DNA of 64,000 nt from Microcaldota archaeon (GCA_021810105.1 JAJZJM010000001.1:62001-126000); one strand, 5' to 3'; shown: positions 1 to 7,651, numbered from the stretch's first letter. Notes: generated from the sequence alone by a model not told the origin. Translations and numbers: made by a program.

Positions 1-230
1 TAAGATTTCTCATCAACATTTGACTCTGATTTTGGGACAATGAGGTTAATCTCCTTTTCCACTAATTCTATATCGTATTTTGCGGCATTTATCTCTGATT
101 GAAGCTTCCTAAGTACTGATACTGTGCTATGCTTCTTTATCTTCTCATTTATTTTTTCTATAATTCCCAATCAAATCACGGAGAGTAGGGTCCATAAAAA
201 TACGCTGCAGGCATTCAATATGTGCGTGAC
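1..230 (-). pseudogene. 3' fragment of a broken gene beside the tnpB element
   Basis: Reading leftward, a frame is open from about 228 through ATG at 195 (reading ..LQRIFMDPTLRDLIG) and then hits a TGA near 145. A second frame, open from about 170 to the window edge, continues with a charged helical sequence (..EKINEKIKKHSTVSVL..). Dropping one G from the GGG at 167-169 joins the two frames smoothly, so this looks like one coding region with a +1 frameshift. Its upstream side abuts the right end of the tnpB element near 230, which suggests insertion into, or next to, the gene. The product is not recognised. A short intact gene starting at TTG near 172 is the alternative. Confidence 0.35.
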
Positions 231-235
231 ATCCT

Positions 236-297
236 CCCACCACTGAAGGTGGTGGGCTTCCAATGGTGGTTTTTTGATTGGTCATCTTGAACCACCA
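236..297 (-). ncRNA. right-end hairpins, candidate TnpB guide (omega) RNA 3' part
   Basis: CCCACCAC (236-243) and GTGGTGGG (249-256) form a perfect 8-bp stem with a 5-nt loop. TGGTGGTT (264-271) and AACCACCA (290-297) form a second 8-bp inverted repeat that spans the tnpB stop codon at 282-284. Known TnpB guide RNAs derive from the right end and overlap the 3' end of tnpB, with the guide lying just beyond the element. By that rule the guide here would be the sequence immediately below about 230. RNA production is inferred; only the structure is seen. Confidence 0.5.
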
Positions 298-1475
298 AGT
301 ATAGTTCCTGATTCACTGACGGCTGCCTCCTGTAATTGAGGTCTTACAGCGTCTCCAGAGGCGTTACTTCCCGCAAGTCCTGCGGTAGTCAGGATATTTA
401 TTGAGGCATTCAAATCTCTGTCAATCTTCAGTCCGCAATTTTGGCAGAGATATGTCCTTTCACTCAATCCTATATCCTGTATGTTTCCACATTTACTGCA
501 TGTCCTTGTTGTGTTCCTTGGGTTCACACCTACAACTCTGCAACCAGCACTTTCAGCCTTGTAACAAAGATATTGGGTGAAATTGCCCCAAGAAGCATCC
601 GTTATCTGTCTTGCAAGATTATGGTTCTTTGCCATATTCGCAATCTTCAGTTCCTCGTATGCAATGAATGAGTATGAATTGGCAAGACGATATGAGGTCT
701 TGTGAAGGAAGTCGTCCCTCTGCCTTGCGATATGTTCCGATATCCTTGCAAGTTTTATCTTTGTCCTTCTCCTGTTCTTGCCTCCTTTCTTCTTGTTTGA
801 AAGCCTTCTCTGGATTGTTTTCAATTTGCAGATGGATTTATCCGAGATTCTCGGATTTGGGATTCTTGTTCCATCAGACAAAGTTGCGTATTCCTTTAGT
901 CCCAAGTCCATCCCTACTTGTGGTTTATTGTTTGAGAAGAGAGAGATATCTTCCTTTTCAGTGGAAAATGTGACATACCATTCCTGCGATTTTGTCTGTT
1001 TTATCGCAAGTGTCTTTATCTTTCCTTCTATCTCCCTATGATTGACGAAATTGACCCTGCCGATTTTTGAAACGGAAACCTTTTTCTTTTCGAGTTTGAA
1101 ACCAGACTGTGGGTATGTCAATGAAGAGACGTATGATTTGAAACGTGGGAAACCTACCTTGACTTTCTTTCCTTGTTTTCTTTCCTTTATCCTTCTGAAG
1201 AAGTTCTTGTATGCTTTTGAGACCCTGTCCGCGACATTCTGGCAGACTTGGGAATATAGTTCATTGAATTCTGGGTTCTTCTTTTTGAGTTTTGTAATCC
1301 ACTTGTTCATGTCGTATTTCGTGAAGGTCTTTCCAGTTTCCTTGAAGTATTTTTGTGATTGTTCAAGAAGAAGGTTGTAGAGTTGTTTCGAGAGATACAT
1401 CTGACGGTTGAGTGTTGATTTCTGCGACTGCGACGGATATGCCCTGTATCTGTACGTCTTTTTCAAGATGAACAT
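282..1475 (-). CDS. tnpB: TnpB, IS605 OrfB-type RNA-guided nuclease
   Basis: The protein has 397 aa from the chosen ATG at 1475 (MFILKKTYRYRAYP.., the usual TnpB beginning). A longer frame up to 1553 would run through the left-end hairpin and is rejected. The RuvC-like active site appears complete: Asp in MDLGLKEY (about residue 190), Glu in FIAYEELKI (about 274) and Asp in KIDRDLNASIN (about 354). A four-cysteine zinc finger (CSKC..CQNC, about 326-347) lies between the last two motifs. TnpB proteins are RNA-guided DNA endonucleases that promote retention of their element. There is no adjacent tnpA. The gene appears intact and could be active. Confidence 0.9.
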   Translation of the reverse strand: MFILKKTYRYRAYPSQSQKSTLNRQMYLSKQLYNLLLEQSQKYFKETGKTFTKYDMNKWITKLKKKNPEFNELYSQVCQNVADRVSKAYKNFFRRIKERKQGKKVKVGFPRFKSYVSSLTYPQSGFKLEKKKVSVSKIGRVNFVNHREIEGKIKTLAIKQTKSQEWYVTFSTEKEDISLFSNNKPQVGMDLGLKEYATLSDGTRIPNPRISDKSICKLKTIQRRLSNKKKGGKNRRRTKIKLARISEHIARQRDDFLHKTSYRLANSYSFIAYEELKIANMAKNHNLARQITDASWGNFTQYLCYKAESAGCRVVGVNPRNTTRTCSKCGNIQDIGLSERTYLCQNCGLKIDRDLNASINILTTAGLAGSNASGDAVRPQLQEAAVSESGTILGGSR

Positions 1476-1520
1476 ATCCTTTTCACAATTAATCTTATAT
1501 GTGTTGCGGTTCGCTTTCAT

Positions 1521-1540
1521 CCCACGATTGAAATCATGGG
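1521..1540 (-). repeat. left-end hairpin of the tnpB element
   Basis: CCCACGATT (1521-1529) and AATCATGGG (1532-1540) form a 9-bp stem with one G/T-type mismatch and a 2-nt loop. Its position upstream of tnpB matches the subterminal hairpin recognised by TnpA in IS200/IS605 left ends. Confidence 0.6.
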
Positions 1541-1564
1541 TTTTCCCGCTCACATTTATAAAAA

Positions 1565-3199
1565 TTATGCGCTTACGCTCTCTGATGCGAGAAGCTGCTC
1601 TGCGCTGTAGATCTGCTTCTTAGGCGCCATGAGCTGGGCTATACCCCAGAATATGACCGCATAAACAACCGCAACTATCATGTCATATGGGAATGGAATA
1701 AGGTTTGTCCCGCCGGTCTGCGTGCCTCCAAGATATGAAAGTATTATCATCCCAACTATGAATATAGGAATCCATATCGAATGCTTGAGGTTTATTGCTT
1801 TCCATTTTGATTTGTTTGCCTGGTAAAGGTAGAAGACGCTGCCAAGAAGGGTTGCGCCGAGAGCGTACAAAGTAGTAGGGTATGTTGCCCAGTATATGAG
1901 CAGCGCTGACATAACAAATGCCACCAAAGACCATACTCTAACATAAGGAATCTTGAACGGCCGCTTCACATTTGGATAAATCTTCCTAAGTGCAGGGAGC
2001 GACGCAGAAACAAGCGCGAAGTTTACGACCGCAGCCACTACGACAAAATCTACAAGAGAATACCATGACGGCAAGGGTATTATGAATACAACTGCGAGCA
2101 CTGCTGCAAGCACAAGCGACCATATGGGAACTCCATTCTTGTTGATCTTTCCGAATACCTTTGGAAATGCGTTCTCTTTTGAGAATCCGAAGATTATCCT
2201 TGCAGAGCCTGTTAGGTATACTCCAAATGTGCCGAATGGGGAGAAGATTGCAAATAGCAGCGCCACTATAACCAATATGCCCAGAACAGACCCTGCAAAC
2301 GCAGGCACTGTGCTTGCCCCAACATGCATGAGATCAGCAAGGGGCGAACTCAAAGATGCAACGCTACTCCACGTGCCAGGCGCCACTCCGAGAGCAGCCC
2401 AGCTTACAGCCCCAACTATGACTATCGCCATGAGAACATAGAATATGCTCTGTACTGCCAGTGTGGCACCTATCGCCTTAGGTACATTCTTTTTTGGATC
2501 CTTCATCTCTCCTGCCATGTCTGCTACCTGTCTGTATCCTCCAAAAGAGAAAAGTATTCCGGTTGCTGGAATCGCTATAAGCACACCAGCCCAGCCATAT
2601 GGAAGGAATCCATTAGCAGTAAAGTTGCTTGCATGGAAAAGAAATAATGGAACAAGTAATATGAATATTATAACTGCAGCAATTTTAAGGTATGTAAGCC
2701 CGGAATTGAACTTTCCAAACTTTGAGATTCCCATGAAGTTGAGTATTGCGAAGAATATCGTTATTATTATAGCCACAAGTATTCCAAGAGGTGTGAGAAG
2801 GCCTGCACCAGACACAATATGATAAAGCCCTGGAACCCAGTATGATGCATACTGCGCAACTGCAACGCCCTCTATGGCAGGTATTATTGCAGACCAGAGG
2901 AACAGTGCCCAACCTGACAGAAATCCTCCGTAGCTCCCATATGTGTAATAGCCTATCCTTGCACTTATGCCCCCTTTAGGAACCATAGATGCTATTTCAG
3001 CATAGGGTATTGTTATTATCGCAATCATTATCGCAGCTACAATCCACGATATTATTACCGCGGGGCCCGCGTATGCAGTTCCGCCTGCCGCTGCAAAAAG
3101 TATTCCAGATCCTATCGCTCCACCGATTCCTATAAGCGCAGCATCCCTTAATGTGAGAGATCTTTTAAGCCCTTTTCCAAAATTTTTATCCTGTGCCAC
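1565..3199 (-). CDS. APC-superfamily amino acid permease
   Basis: A 544-aa integral membrane protein with about 12 hydrophobic segments. The N-terminus has the APC signature (..LRDAALIGIGGAIGSGILF.. at about 17-35), where the GxGxxxGxG glycines of broken helix TM1 bind the substrate amino or carboxyl group. Such transporters carry amino acids or polyamines by cation symport or exchange; the substrate cannot be read from the sequence. A scavenging role would fit a lineage poor in amino-acid biosynthesis, but that is inference. The gene stands alone, with tnpB inserted just behind its stop codon. The length is normal for the family. Confidence 0.85.
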   Translation of the reverse strand: MAQDKNFGKGLKRSLTLRDAALIGIGGAIGSGILFAAAGGTAYAGPAVIISWIVAAIMIAIITIPYAEIASMVPKGGISARIGYYTYGSYGGFLSGWALFLWSAIIPAIEGVAVAQYASYWVPGLYHIVSGAGLLTPLGILVAIIITIFFAILNFMGISKFGKFNSGLTYLKIAAVIIFILLVPLFLFHASNFTANGFLPYGWAGVLIAIPATGILFSFGGYRQVADMAGEMKDPKKNVPKAIGATLAVQSIFYVLMAIVIVGAVSWAALGVAPGTWSSVASLSSPLADLMHVGASTVPAFAGSVLGILVIVALLFAIFSPFGTFGVYLTGSARIIFGFSKENAFPKVFGKINKNGVPIWSLVLAAVLAVVFIIPLPSWYSLVDFVVVAAVVNFALVSASLPALRKIYPNVKRPFKIPYVRVWSLVAFVMSALLIYWATYPTTLYALGATLLGSVFYLYQANKSKWKAINLKHSIWIPIFIVGMIILSYLGGTQTGGTNLIPFPYDMIVAVVYAVIFWGIAQLMAPKKQIYSAEQLLASESVSA

Positions 3200-3355
3200 T
3201 GCCCATAACCTCTAATTCATCCTTTATTTGCATCGATAGAAAAGCTTAAAACCCTTTTGCGGTTCTGTACATCAGCCAAAATTTTCAAAAAGTCTTGCCG
3301 CACCCAGACTTTTTAGTAAAGCTTTTCGTAAAAAGGTTTCGTGTGCCTTCCATCT
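3200..3355. repeat. intergenic region with GCACCCAG-type repeat
   Basis: This gap lies between the DUF4143 ATPase stop and the permease start. It holds one copy of the motif CGCACCCAG (3299-3307), preceded by a GCGGTTCTGT string (3259-3268). Both strings recur together at 6464-6490, and the motif alone recurs at 7560 and 7599. On the minus strand the motif reads CTGGGTGCG, resembling the first part of a tRNA T-arm. The permease promoter should lie here, but no single TATA box is clear. Confidence 0.4.
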
Positions 3356-4654
3356 TTATGTTAGTGACCATTCCCAGAACGGCAGGTAAACTATCTTTAT
3401 TCCATCTACATTCTCACTGCCGCTATAATCATAAGTAATTATGGTTCCTTCCTTAAGTTTAAGTGATTTTGCAGCTTCAACTAATGCCGAAGTTTCTCTG
3501 TTTTTTACATCGTTGCTAGAGATCGTATAGCACACTTGTATTAATTTAGTAGATTTCCAACCCACAACGAAATCAACCTCCCTACCGGATTTCAATTTTA
3601 GATAATAAATATTATCTGGAGCTTTTTTCCTTCTTAGCAACTCTATAAACACTGCATTTTCAAGTGCCCTGCCTTTGTCTATATCTGTAAACAATTTTGA
3701 TAATCCAATATCAACAATGTAACTCTTTACTTGCCTAGCAAAACGCTTTCTTGGACTTTTTAAGTATTGTTCCAAGATTTCAGCAAAGAATACGGATTTA
3801 GAATATTCTAAAAAGTTAAGAATTGTAACCCTGCTAATATCAAAACCCATACTGTTGAAATAATTCTGAGTCTTTGTCGAACTAAAATATGTTGAATAAT
3901 TACTAGCGATTACCTTAAGGAAAATGTTTAATGCCCCAGTTTCCCTCAAGTTATATCTCTTTATTATGTCTCTAAAGAAGATGGCATCAAAGTAAGATGA
4001 TAAAAGCTCCATTTTTCTTGTAGCATCATTTGAGAGTATGACTTCCGGAAAAGAGCCGTATTCAAGAAATTCGTCTAGTGCTCTTAGTACGGTGCCTTTC
4101 TTTGAGGAAAATTTTATGCTATTGATATCCGTGGTTATATCTCTTGATCTTAGCACCTCGCTGAAAGAGAAGGGATAAACAGTATAAGAAAGATTTCTAC
4201 CAGCAAGCGATGTTGCTATTTCGCTGCTAAGTAACTCCGATGATGATCCGGTTATTATAATTCTATATTTCTTAGTGTCATACACTTTTCTTATCCATTT
4301 ATCCCAATTCTCCACGTTCTGAATTTCGTCTAAGAACAAGTATATTGTCCCCTCTATGGGATTGAATATTTGCGAATGTGCAACTAGAAGATCGTCCAAG
4401 TCTGTTGACTTAGTCGCTATTAGGCGCTCATTTTCAAAATTAACATAAATAATATTGTCTTTTGTTACCTTTCTTTTCATCAGCTCTTTAATATGCTGAA
4501 ACATTAAGCTTGTTTTACCCGAACGTCTTACGCCTGCGATGACAATTACTTTATCCGTGTCTAGATCTAACTTAATCTTCCTTTCTATGACCTCTGGAAG
4601 CTTCATTTCTTTCCAGAGCGTAAGCACATACTTAAAGTCATCAATTCTAGTCAT
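3356..4654 (-). CDS. AAA_14/DUF4143 P-loop ATPase with C-terminal nuclease-like domain
   Basis: A 432-aa protein. Walker A is GVRRSGKT at 41-48 and Walker B is FLDEIQ at about 107-112, followed by arginine-rich ATPase segments. The C-terminal DUF4143 part contains GREVDFVV and a downstream Gln-Val-Cys strand, the pattern of a PD-(D/E)xK-like fold. Members are abundant in archaea and often present in many copies; their physiological role is unsettled, with suggestions ranging from mobile-element to stress functions. The gene is monocistronic and sits directly behind a perfect 18-bp palindrome that overlaps its expected transcription start, suggesting autoregulation or control by a dimeric repressor. 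Confidence 0.85.
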   Translation of the reverse strand: MTRIDDFKYVLTLWKEMKLPEVIERKIKLDLDTDKVIVIAGVRRSGKTSLMFQHIKELMKRKVTKDNIIYVNFENERLIATKSTDLDDLLVAHSQIFNPIEGTIYLFLDEIQNVENWDKWIRKVYDTKKYRIIITGSSSELLSSEIATSLAGRNLSYTVYPFSFSEVLRSRDITTDINSIKFSSKKGTVLRALDEFLEYGSFPEVILSNDATRKMELLSSYFDAIFFRDIIKRYNLRETGALNIFLKVIASNYSTYFSSTKTQNYFNSMGFDISRVTILNFLEYSKSVFFAEILEQYLKSPRKRFARQVKSYIVDIGLSKLFTDIDKGRALENAVFIELLRRKKAPDNIYYLKLKSGREVDFVVGWKSTKLIQVCYTISSNDVKNRETSALVEAAKSLKLKEGTIITYDYSGSENVDGIKIVYLPFWEWSLT

Positions 4655-4657
4655 ACT

Positions 4658-4675
4658 TGTATAGTATACTATACA
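4658..4675. promoter_or_regulatory. 18-bp perfect palindrome at ATPase start (putative operator)
   Basis: TGTATAGTATACTATACA is fully self-complementary and ends 3 bp before the ATG of the DUF4143 ATPase gene. An AT-rich palindrome at this distance would cover the transcription start of a leaderless mRNA and could block initiation. The binding protein is unknown. Confidence 0.5.
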
Positions 4676-4814
4676 TCTTTATATACTTTACGTTTGTTAT
4701 ACTGTACGTAAATAAAACCTGCAGCTACATAACCCAGTGCCCTTATATCTTCTGTGAAGTTCCATCAACTAAGCATTATTATACAATATCTTGCAATTGT
4801 ATATTGTTGATTGC

Positions 4815-5216
4815 ATGGAAAGCAGAGACTTATTATACCAATATCTTCAGATAAAATTTGGCCTTTCAGATAATAAAATATTGGGCGAATTACTGACAAA
4901 GGACTATAGAGAACACCAGCCTTCAGTAATACGTGGGGTTGAAGAGGTTAAAGAATTCGCTTCTAAACTAAAAAATGCGTTTCGGAACCAGCGTTTTAAC
5001 GTACTAGATGAGATACAAGATAGGGACAAAGTCGTTTTCAGATATGATTGGTATGGGATCCATACTGGTAGATTCTATGACTGGCAACCGACTAACAAGG
5101 AGATAAGTACGCATGGTATCATAATAGCAAAAATCACAGATGGAAGGATAGCAGAAACATGGGAGGAATGGGATTTTGCTGGATTTGCCAGGCAACTGGA
5201 TGCAGATAAAAATTAA
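4815..5216 (+). CDS. SnoaL-like (NTF2-fold) protein
   Basis: A 133-aa protein from ATG 4815 (MESRDLLYQYL..), preferred over an upstream in-frame start at 4791. The pattern of an N-terminal helix, DYREHQP, a helix-forming GVEEVKEF segment, and strands ending in WEEWDFAGFARQL is typical of SnoaL/ester-cyclase-like NTF2-fold proteins. These form small alpha+beta barrels, either enzymes on hydrophobic ligands or simple binding proteins. Substrate and pathway are unknown. The gene stands alone and converges with the AlkZ-like gene. Confidence 0.65.
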   Translation: MESRDLLYQYLQIKFGLSDNKILGELLTKDYREHQPSVIRGVEEVKEFASKLKNAFRNQRFNVLDEIQDRDKVVFRYDWYGIHTGRFYDWQPTNKEISTHGIIIAKITDGRIAETWEEWDFAGFARQLDADKN

Positions 5217-5283
5217 AAGTGTATTAGATACAGGTTTTCCTCATAATCATCCTTTTAAGCACCAGTTATGGCAAGCACAAAAA

Positions 5284-6393
5284 TCAGTAATTTATAGTGG
5301 CCTCAAGTCCGAAGAAATTTCCATACCTCTCTGCCTCCTCCCTTGCTTCTTTAATTCCATCAGTGCCAATCTTCACATAATGCTTCAGTGTTATGACCAT
5401 CTTTCCCCTCACAATCTTCCTGCTCCATGCTCCAACCACTTCTCCATTAACAACTATCACAGGAACAAATATGCCGTTACTATGGATTATTGGCATTTTT
5501 CCGTTCTTAGGAGTTCCTTTCAATGCGTTTTGCATCCCCTGATTTCCGAGGATTGCTTCTCTGTCAGCATAACTTACAAGATACTCGTCAAATGCAGGAA
5601 GAAGATGAACGGACCGCACATTATTCAATCTCGGAATCTTCCTTGGCATATAATAAACCTTTCCATCCATTGTCTCCTCACAAAGTGCTGATCTAGCGCT
5701 TTCTACCCCGGCCTTCGCCTCTCTGACCGTCAATCCTGACCACCATACATAATCTTTGATCGTTGCCGGCCCATGGCTCATGAAGTATCTGCGGGCAAGT
5801 TCTGTACAAGCCTGCTCTTCTGATAATGCCTTTCCTTCTTGTATGTGGTCTTCAAGAAGCACAAATGTCTGCTCCTTTTCCAAATACGGACCGAAGCATA
5901 TCAACCCATCCCATGCTGCACGGTAAAGCATGTGGTAACCTAAGTTATTCTTTGATGGAACTCCTCCTTTTTCAAGTACTTTATACATTTCTTTTCGCGT
6001 AAGCTGCTTTTCCTTCTTCAAGGCGTTATAAAATAACTTCTTTGTCTTTTCTACCGTCTTGTTGCTTAGGCCCAGATGTTGGTCTCGCATCATTGCAGTG
6101 TGTATAAGCCTTGGCGCAAAAAGCTTAAGCATCCAGCGTATGTCTTTAGAGGATGCGAAGTGAAGTGTACCTCGCATAAGCCATGTTCTTGCTATTCTTT
6201 TCTCTGCTATCTCACTTTCTATGTCGCTTACCGTGGTGCCTTCCTTGCACCTGAGGCCTATTGCCCAAAGAGATGCGGGATAATCTTGGGCTTGTATAGC
6301 TCCCATCGAGTCAAGCACCTCTTCTGGAGCGCCTAGGCTACCACAGATGTGCTGAGTTGCAATACGGTAGCCGAGGAGGTCGGAATGATCCAT
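5284..6393 (-). CDS. AlkZ/YcaQ-like winged-helix DNA glycosylase
   Basis: A 369-aa protein from ATG 6393; a TTG 18 nt upstream is less likely. The sequence fits the HTH_42 (AlkZ/AlkX) family of three tandem winged-helix repeats. Near residues 34-36 lies Gln-Ala-Gln followed by Asp (..AIQAQDYP..), matching the QxQ catalytic motif of AlkZ-type glycosylases that unhook interstrand crosslinks or remove bulky alkylated bases. The later YLVSYADREAILG segment is also typical. A DNA-repair role is inferred from the family. The gene is monocistronic. Confidence 0.75.
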   Translation of the reverse strand: MDHSDLLGYRIATQHICGSLGAPEEVLDSMGAIQAQDYPASLWAIGLRCKEGTTVSDIESEIAEKRIARTWLMRGTLHFASSKDIRWMLKLFAPRLIHTAMMRDQHLGLSNKTVEKTKKLFYNALKKEKQLTRKEMYKVLEKGGVPSKNNLGYHMLYRAAWDGLICFGPYLEKEQTFVLLEDHIQEGKALSEEQACTELARRYFMSHGPATIKDYVWWSGLTVREAKAGVESARSALCEETMDGKVYYMPRKIPRLNNVRSVHLLPAFDEYLVSYADREAILGNQGMQNALKGTPKNGKMPIIHSNGIFVPVIVVNGEVVGAWSRKIVRGKMVITLKHYVKIGTDGIKEAREEAERYGNFFGLEATINY

Positions 6394-6456
6394 GATAAGG
6401 TTAATACGCAAAATTAATTAAAACTTTTTGAGGCACGATATGTATCTACAAGAGAA

Positions 6457-6575
6457 GTCCATTGCACCCAGACCCGCTTGCGGTTCTGTCGCAGCTATTT
6501 CTGAGAGCTTTCTGATTAAACTCTTTCCCAAAGAGTTTATTGGACTCGGCGGACGTCAGTTATTGAGTGCGATGT
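6457..6575. repeat. repeat block related to the region downstream of tRNA-Ala
   Basis: This block contains TGCACCCAGACCCGCTTGC (6464-6482), a GCGGTTCTGTCG string, a stem-loop formed by AACTCTTT and AAAGAGTT (about 6530-6550), and then TTGGACTCGGCGG, identical to the 3' end of tRNA-Ala read on the plus strand. The same order (motif, GTCG string, about 30 nt, TTGGACTCGGCGG) occurs at 7599-7664, where it runs into tRNA-Ala. This looks like a diverged duplicate of the tRNA 3' end plus its downstream flank, as left by integration or recombination. No gene is supported in 6412-6631. Confidence 0.5.
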
Positions 6576-6631
6576 ACAAACAATGGCAAATAACAGTATT
6601 CTATAGTGTTTACTATTAGCAATTAAATAAA

Positions 6632-7045
6632 TTAACTTAGTGCACCTATAATGCCTATTAGCTCCTTCGTGGAAATAATTTGTATCCTTTTTTGTGTGCT
6701 GAAATCCAGATCATGACTCCATATAATTGTATTTTCATAGAGTGCGCATGAGATGTAGAGCCAGTCCTTTGGATCATCTACAAGACTTGCTGCGGCAGGA
6801 AGGAAAGGTTTAAGATCCTTGTCTGGCACAAGCACGAGCTGACCAAGAACCTTGTCAACTAATCGATAGAGTTCCTCATCTCTCAGTCCTGATTTTTTTC
6901 TTACTTCGACAATGTGGCGTGCAAATTCGTCAACAATGAATTCTGGCGCAAAAAGAAACAACGCCGGATTAAAGAACAGTTTTCTTGTTGTTGAATCTTT
7001 TATGAGGCATGCAAACAGTATGTTTGCATCAACTGTTATTTTCAT
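6632..7045 (-). CDS. PIN-domain ribonuclease, VapC-like toxin
   Basis: A 137-aa protein from ATG 7045 (MKITVDANILFACLI..). The PIN acidic residues are visible: Asp in VDANIL, Glu in FIVDEFARHI, Asp in LVDDPKDWLYISCAL and Asp in WSHDLDF. PIN toxins cleave RNA, often tRNA or rRNA, and are neutralised by a cognate antitoxin. The start overlaps the end of the upstream antitoxin-like gene by 17 bp, the usual VapBC arrangement. A longer frame starting at 7093 lies within the antitoxin and is rejected. Confidence 0.75.
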   Translation of the reverse strand: MKITVDANILFACLIKDSTTRKLFFNPALFLFAPEFIVDEFARHIVEVRKKSGLRDEELYRLVDKVLGQLVLVPDKDLKPFLPAAASLVDDPKDWLYISCALYENTIIWSHDLDFSTQKRIQIISTKELIGIIGALS

Positions 7046-7271
7046 TGAGGAGCGCCTCTGCGTGTTTTGCAGCGTTCTTTGAAATTTTTGCACTTATGAG
7101 CTTCCAGGTCTTCCAATTAAGTCTGCTCTTCTTAGCTATGCTCTCGGCTTCCTCAAAATCTGCAATTTTCTGTTCTATTACGTTTCTTACTGCACTTGAC
7201 CATTTGACGGAAGAGTACTTCTCCATCTCCCTTTTCAACTCTTTGCTTATTGAAAGGGTGATATTTGGCAT
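7029..7271 (-). CDS. ribbon-helix-helix VapB-like antitoxin
   Basis: An 80-aa protein from ATG 7271 (MPNITLSISKELKREMEKY..). The N-terminal strand followed by two helices (..WSSAVRNVIEQKI..) is the ribbon-helix-helix pattern of CopG/VapB DNA-binding antitoxins, and the C-terminal helical tail would bind and mask the PIN toxin. The alternative GTG start at 7280 lies inside a perfect inverted repeat and is not favoured. Autoregulation through that repeat is likely. Confidence 0.7.
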   Translation of the reverse strand: MPNITLSISKELKREMEKYSSVKWSSAVRNVIEQKIADFEEAESIAKKSRLNWKTWKLISAKISKNAAKHAEALLNENNS

Positions 7272-7277
7272 ATAAAT

Positions 7278-7294
7278 CACATAATTATTATGTG
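7278..7294. promoter_or_regulatory. inverted repeat, putative VapB operator
   Basis: CACATAAT (7278-7285) and ATTATGTG (7287-7294) form a perfect 8-bp inverted repeat with a 1-nt centre, starting 7 bp upstream of the antitoxin ATG. This is the expected place for an autoregulatory operator bound by the RHH dimer. Confidence 0.55.
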
Positions 7295-7364
7295 AATAAA
7301 CATATTTAATACTTACTATTCAAGTATCATGACGATTCAAATCCAGCTTCCTCATAAACATGAA

Positions 7365-7420
7365 TGGACTCGGCGGGATTCGCACCCGCGACCTCATCGT
7401 TGCGAACGGGTGTGAGTCCC
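7365..7420 (-). other. truncated tRNA-Ala copy / tRNA-like element
   Basis: On the minus strand the 3' part is a near copy of the 3' half of tRNA-Ala(CGC): the CGTTCGCAACG anticodon-loop string, the T-arm GCGGG..CCCGC, and acceptor end CGAGTCCA. The normal 5' half (acceptor, D-arm) is missing. A GGACTC at 7414-7419 could pair with GAGTCC to close a compact 56-nt structure with only T-arm and one small hairpin. It could be an att-type 3'-half duplication, a tRNA pseudogene, a half of a split or intron-bearing tRNA, or a tRNA mimic. Confidence 0.5.
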
Positions 7421-7453
7421 GTAGCTTTCTCGTCTAGCTTTTGTTTCATTTAG

Positions 7454-7543
7454 GCACCGTAGAATTTATTTTCGTTAAATGCGAACATCTGTGTCTTCGC
7501 ACACAGATTATAGCGCATTTAGAAATATAAACAGATACGGTGC
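7454..7543. ncRNA. 90-nt imperfect hairpin, candidate structured RNA
   Basis: Nested inverted repeats share one axis: GCACCGTA (7454-7461) with TACGGTGC (7536-7543), TTTAT (7465-7469) with ATAAA (7527-7531), TAAATGCG (7476-7483) with CGCATTTA (7514-7521), and ATCTGTGT (7487-7494) with ACACAGAT (7501-7508), capped by a 6-nt loop. Perfect segments are separated by small asymmetric internal loops, as in a folded RNA. Strand and function are unknown. It lies between the truncated tRNA copy and tRNA-Ala, so it may be part of a common minus-strand transcript. A palindromic mobile relic is the alternative. Confidence 0.5.
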
Positions 7544-7557
7544 AGTTCTAGCTGTAT

Positions 7558-7651
7558 TCGCACCCAGTGTTTTCGATTAACCTTTCCAAAAAGGTTACGC
7601 ACCCAGACCCGCTTGCTGGTTTGTCGCCGAAGATTTGCTTGGAGAGGATTT
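7558..7651. repeat. GCACCCAG repeat pair and stem-loop downstream of tRNA-Ala
   Basis: Two CGCACCCAG copies (near 7560 and 7599) flank a stem-loop built from AACCTTT and AAAGGTT. The second copy continues with ACCCGCTTGC and a GTCG string before the tRNA 3' end, paralleling 6464-6571. The stem-loop could end tRNA transcription on the minus strand. Confidence 0.4.

Larger units (their letters stand above)
230..1545 (-). mobile_element. IS200/IS605-family element with tnpB only (no tnpA)
   Basis: The element is defined by a tnpB gene flanked by subterminal hairpins, one at 236-256 downstream of tnpB and one at 1521-1540 upstream of it. IS200/IS605 elements have hairpin ends rather than terminal inverted repeats and are moved by the Y1 transposase TnpA, which is absent here, so mobilisation would have to occur in trans. 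Boundaries are approximate because no empty site is available. The left end lies only about 20 bp beyond the stop codon of the permease gene. Confidence 0.65.

Noticed and set aside
282-1475. Cas12-type effector with a CRISPR array
   Set aside because: The size, C-terminal zinc finger and hairpin ends fit TnpB. No repeat-spacer array was found anywhere in the window.
6428-6619. Small plus-strand ORF of 63 codons
   Set aside because: It overlaps the repeat block and stem-loop, has no recognisable features, and its composition follows the repeats.
7365-7450. A possible tRNA-Sec or other type II tRNA, using CGGG/CCCG as anticodon stem with a TCA triplet
   Set aside because: Position 33 would be C, no acceptor 5' strand pairs with CGAGTCC at the needed place, and no SECIS or Sec genes are in view. 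The truncated tRNA-Ala reading explains more of the sequence.
7454-7543. Hairpin as SRP RNA or RNase P RNA
   Set aside because: It is far too short and lacks the conserved SRP domain IV tetraloop motif and the conserved RNase P core sequences.
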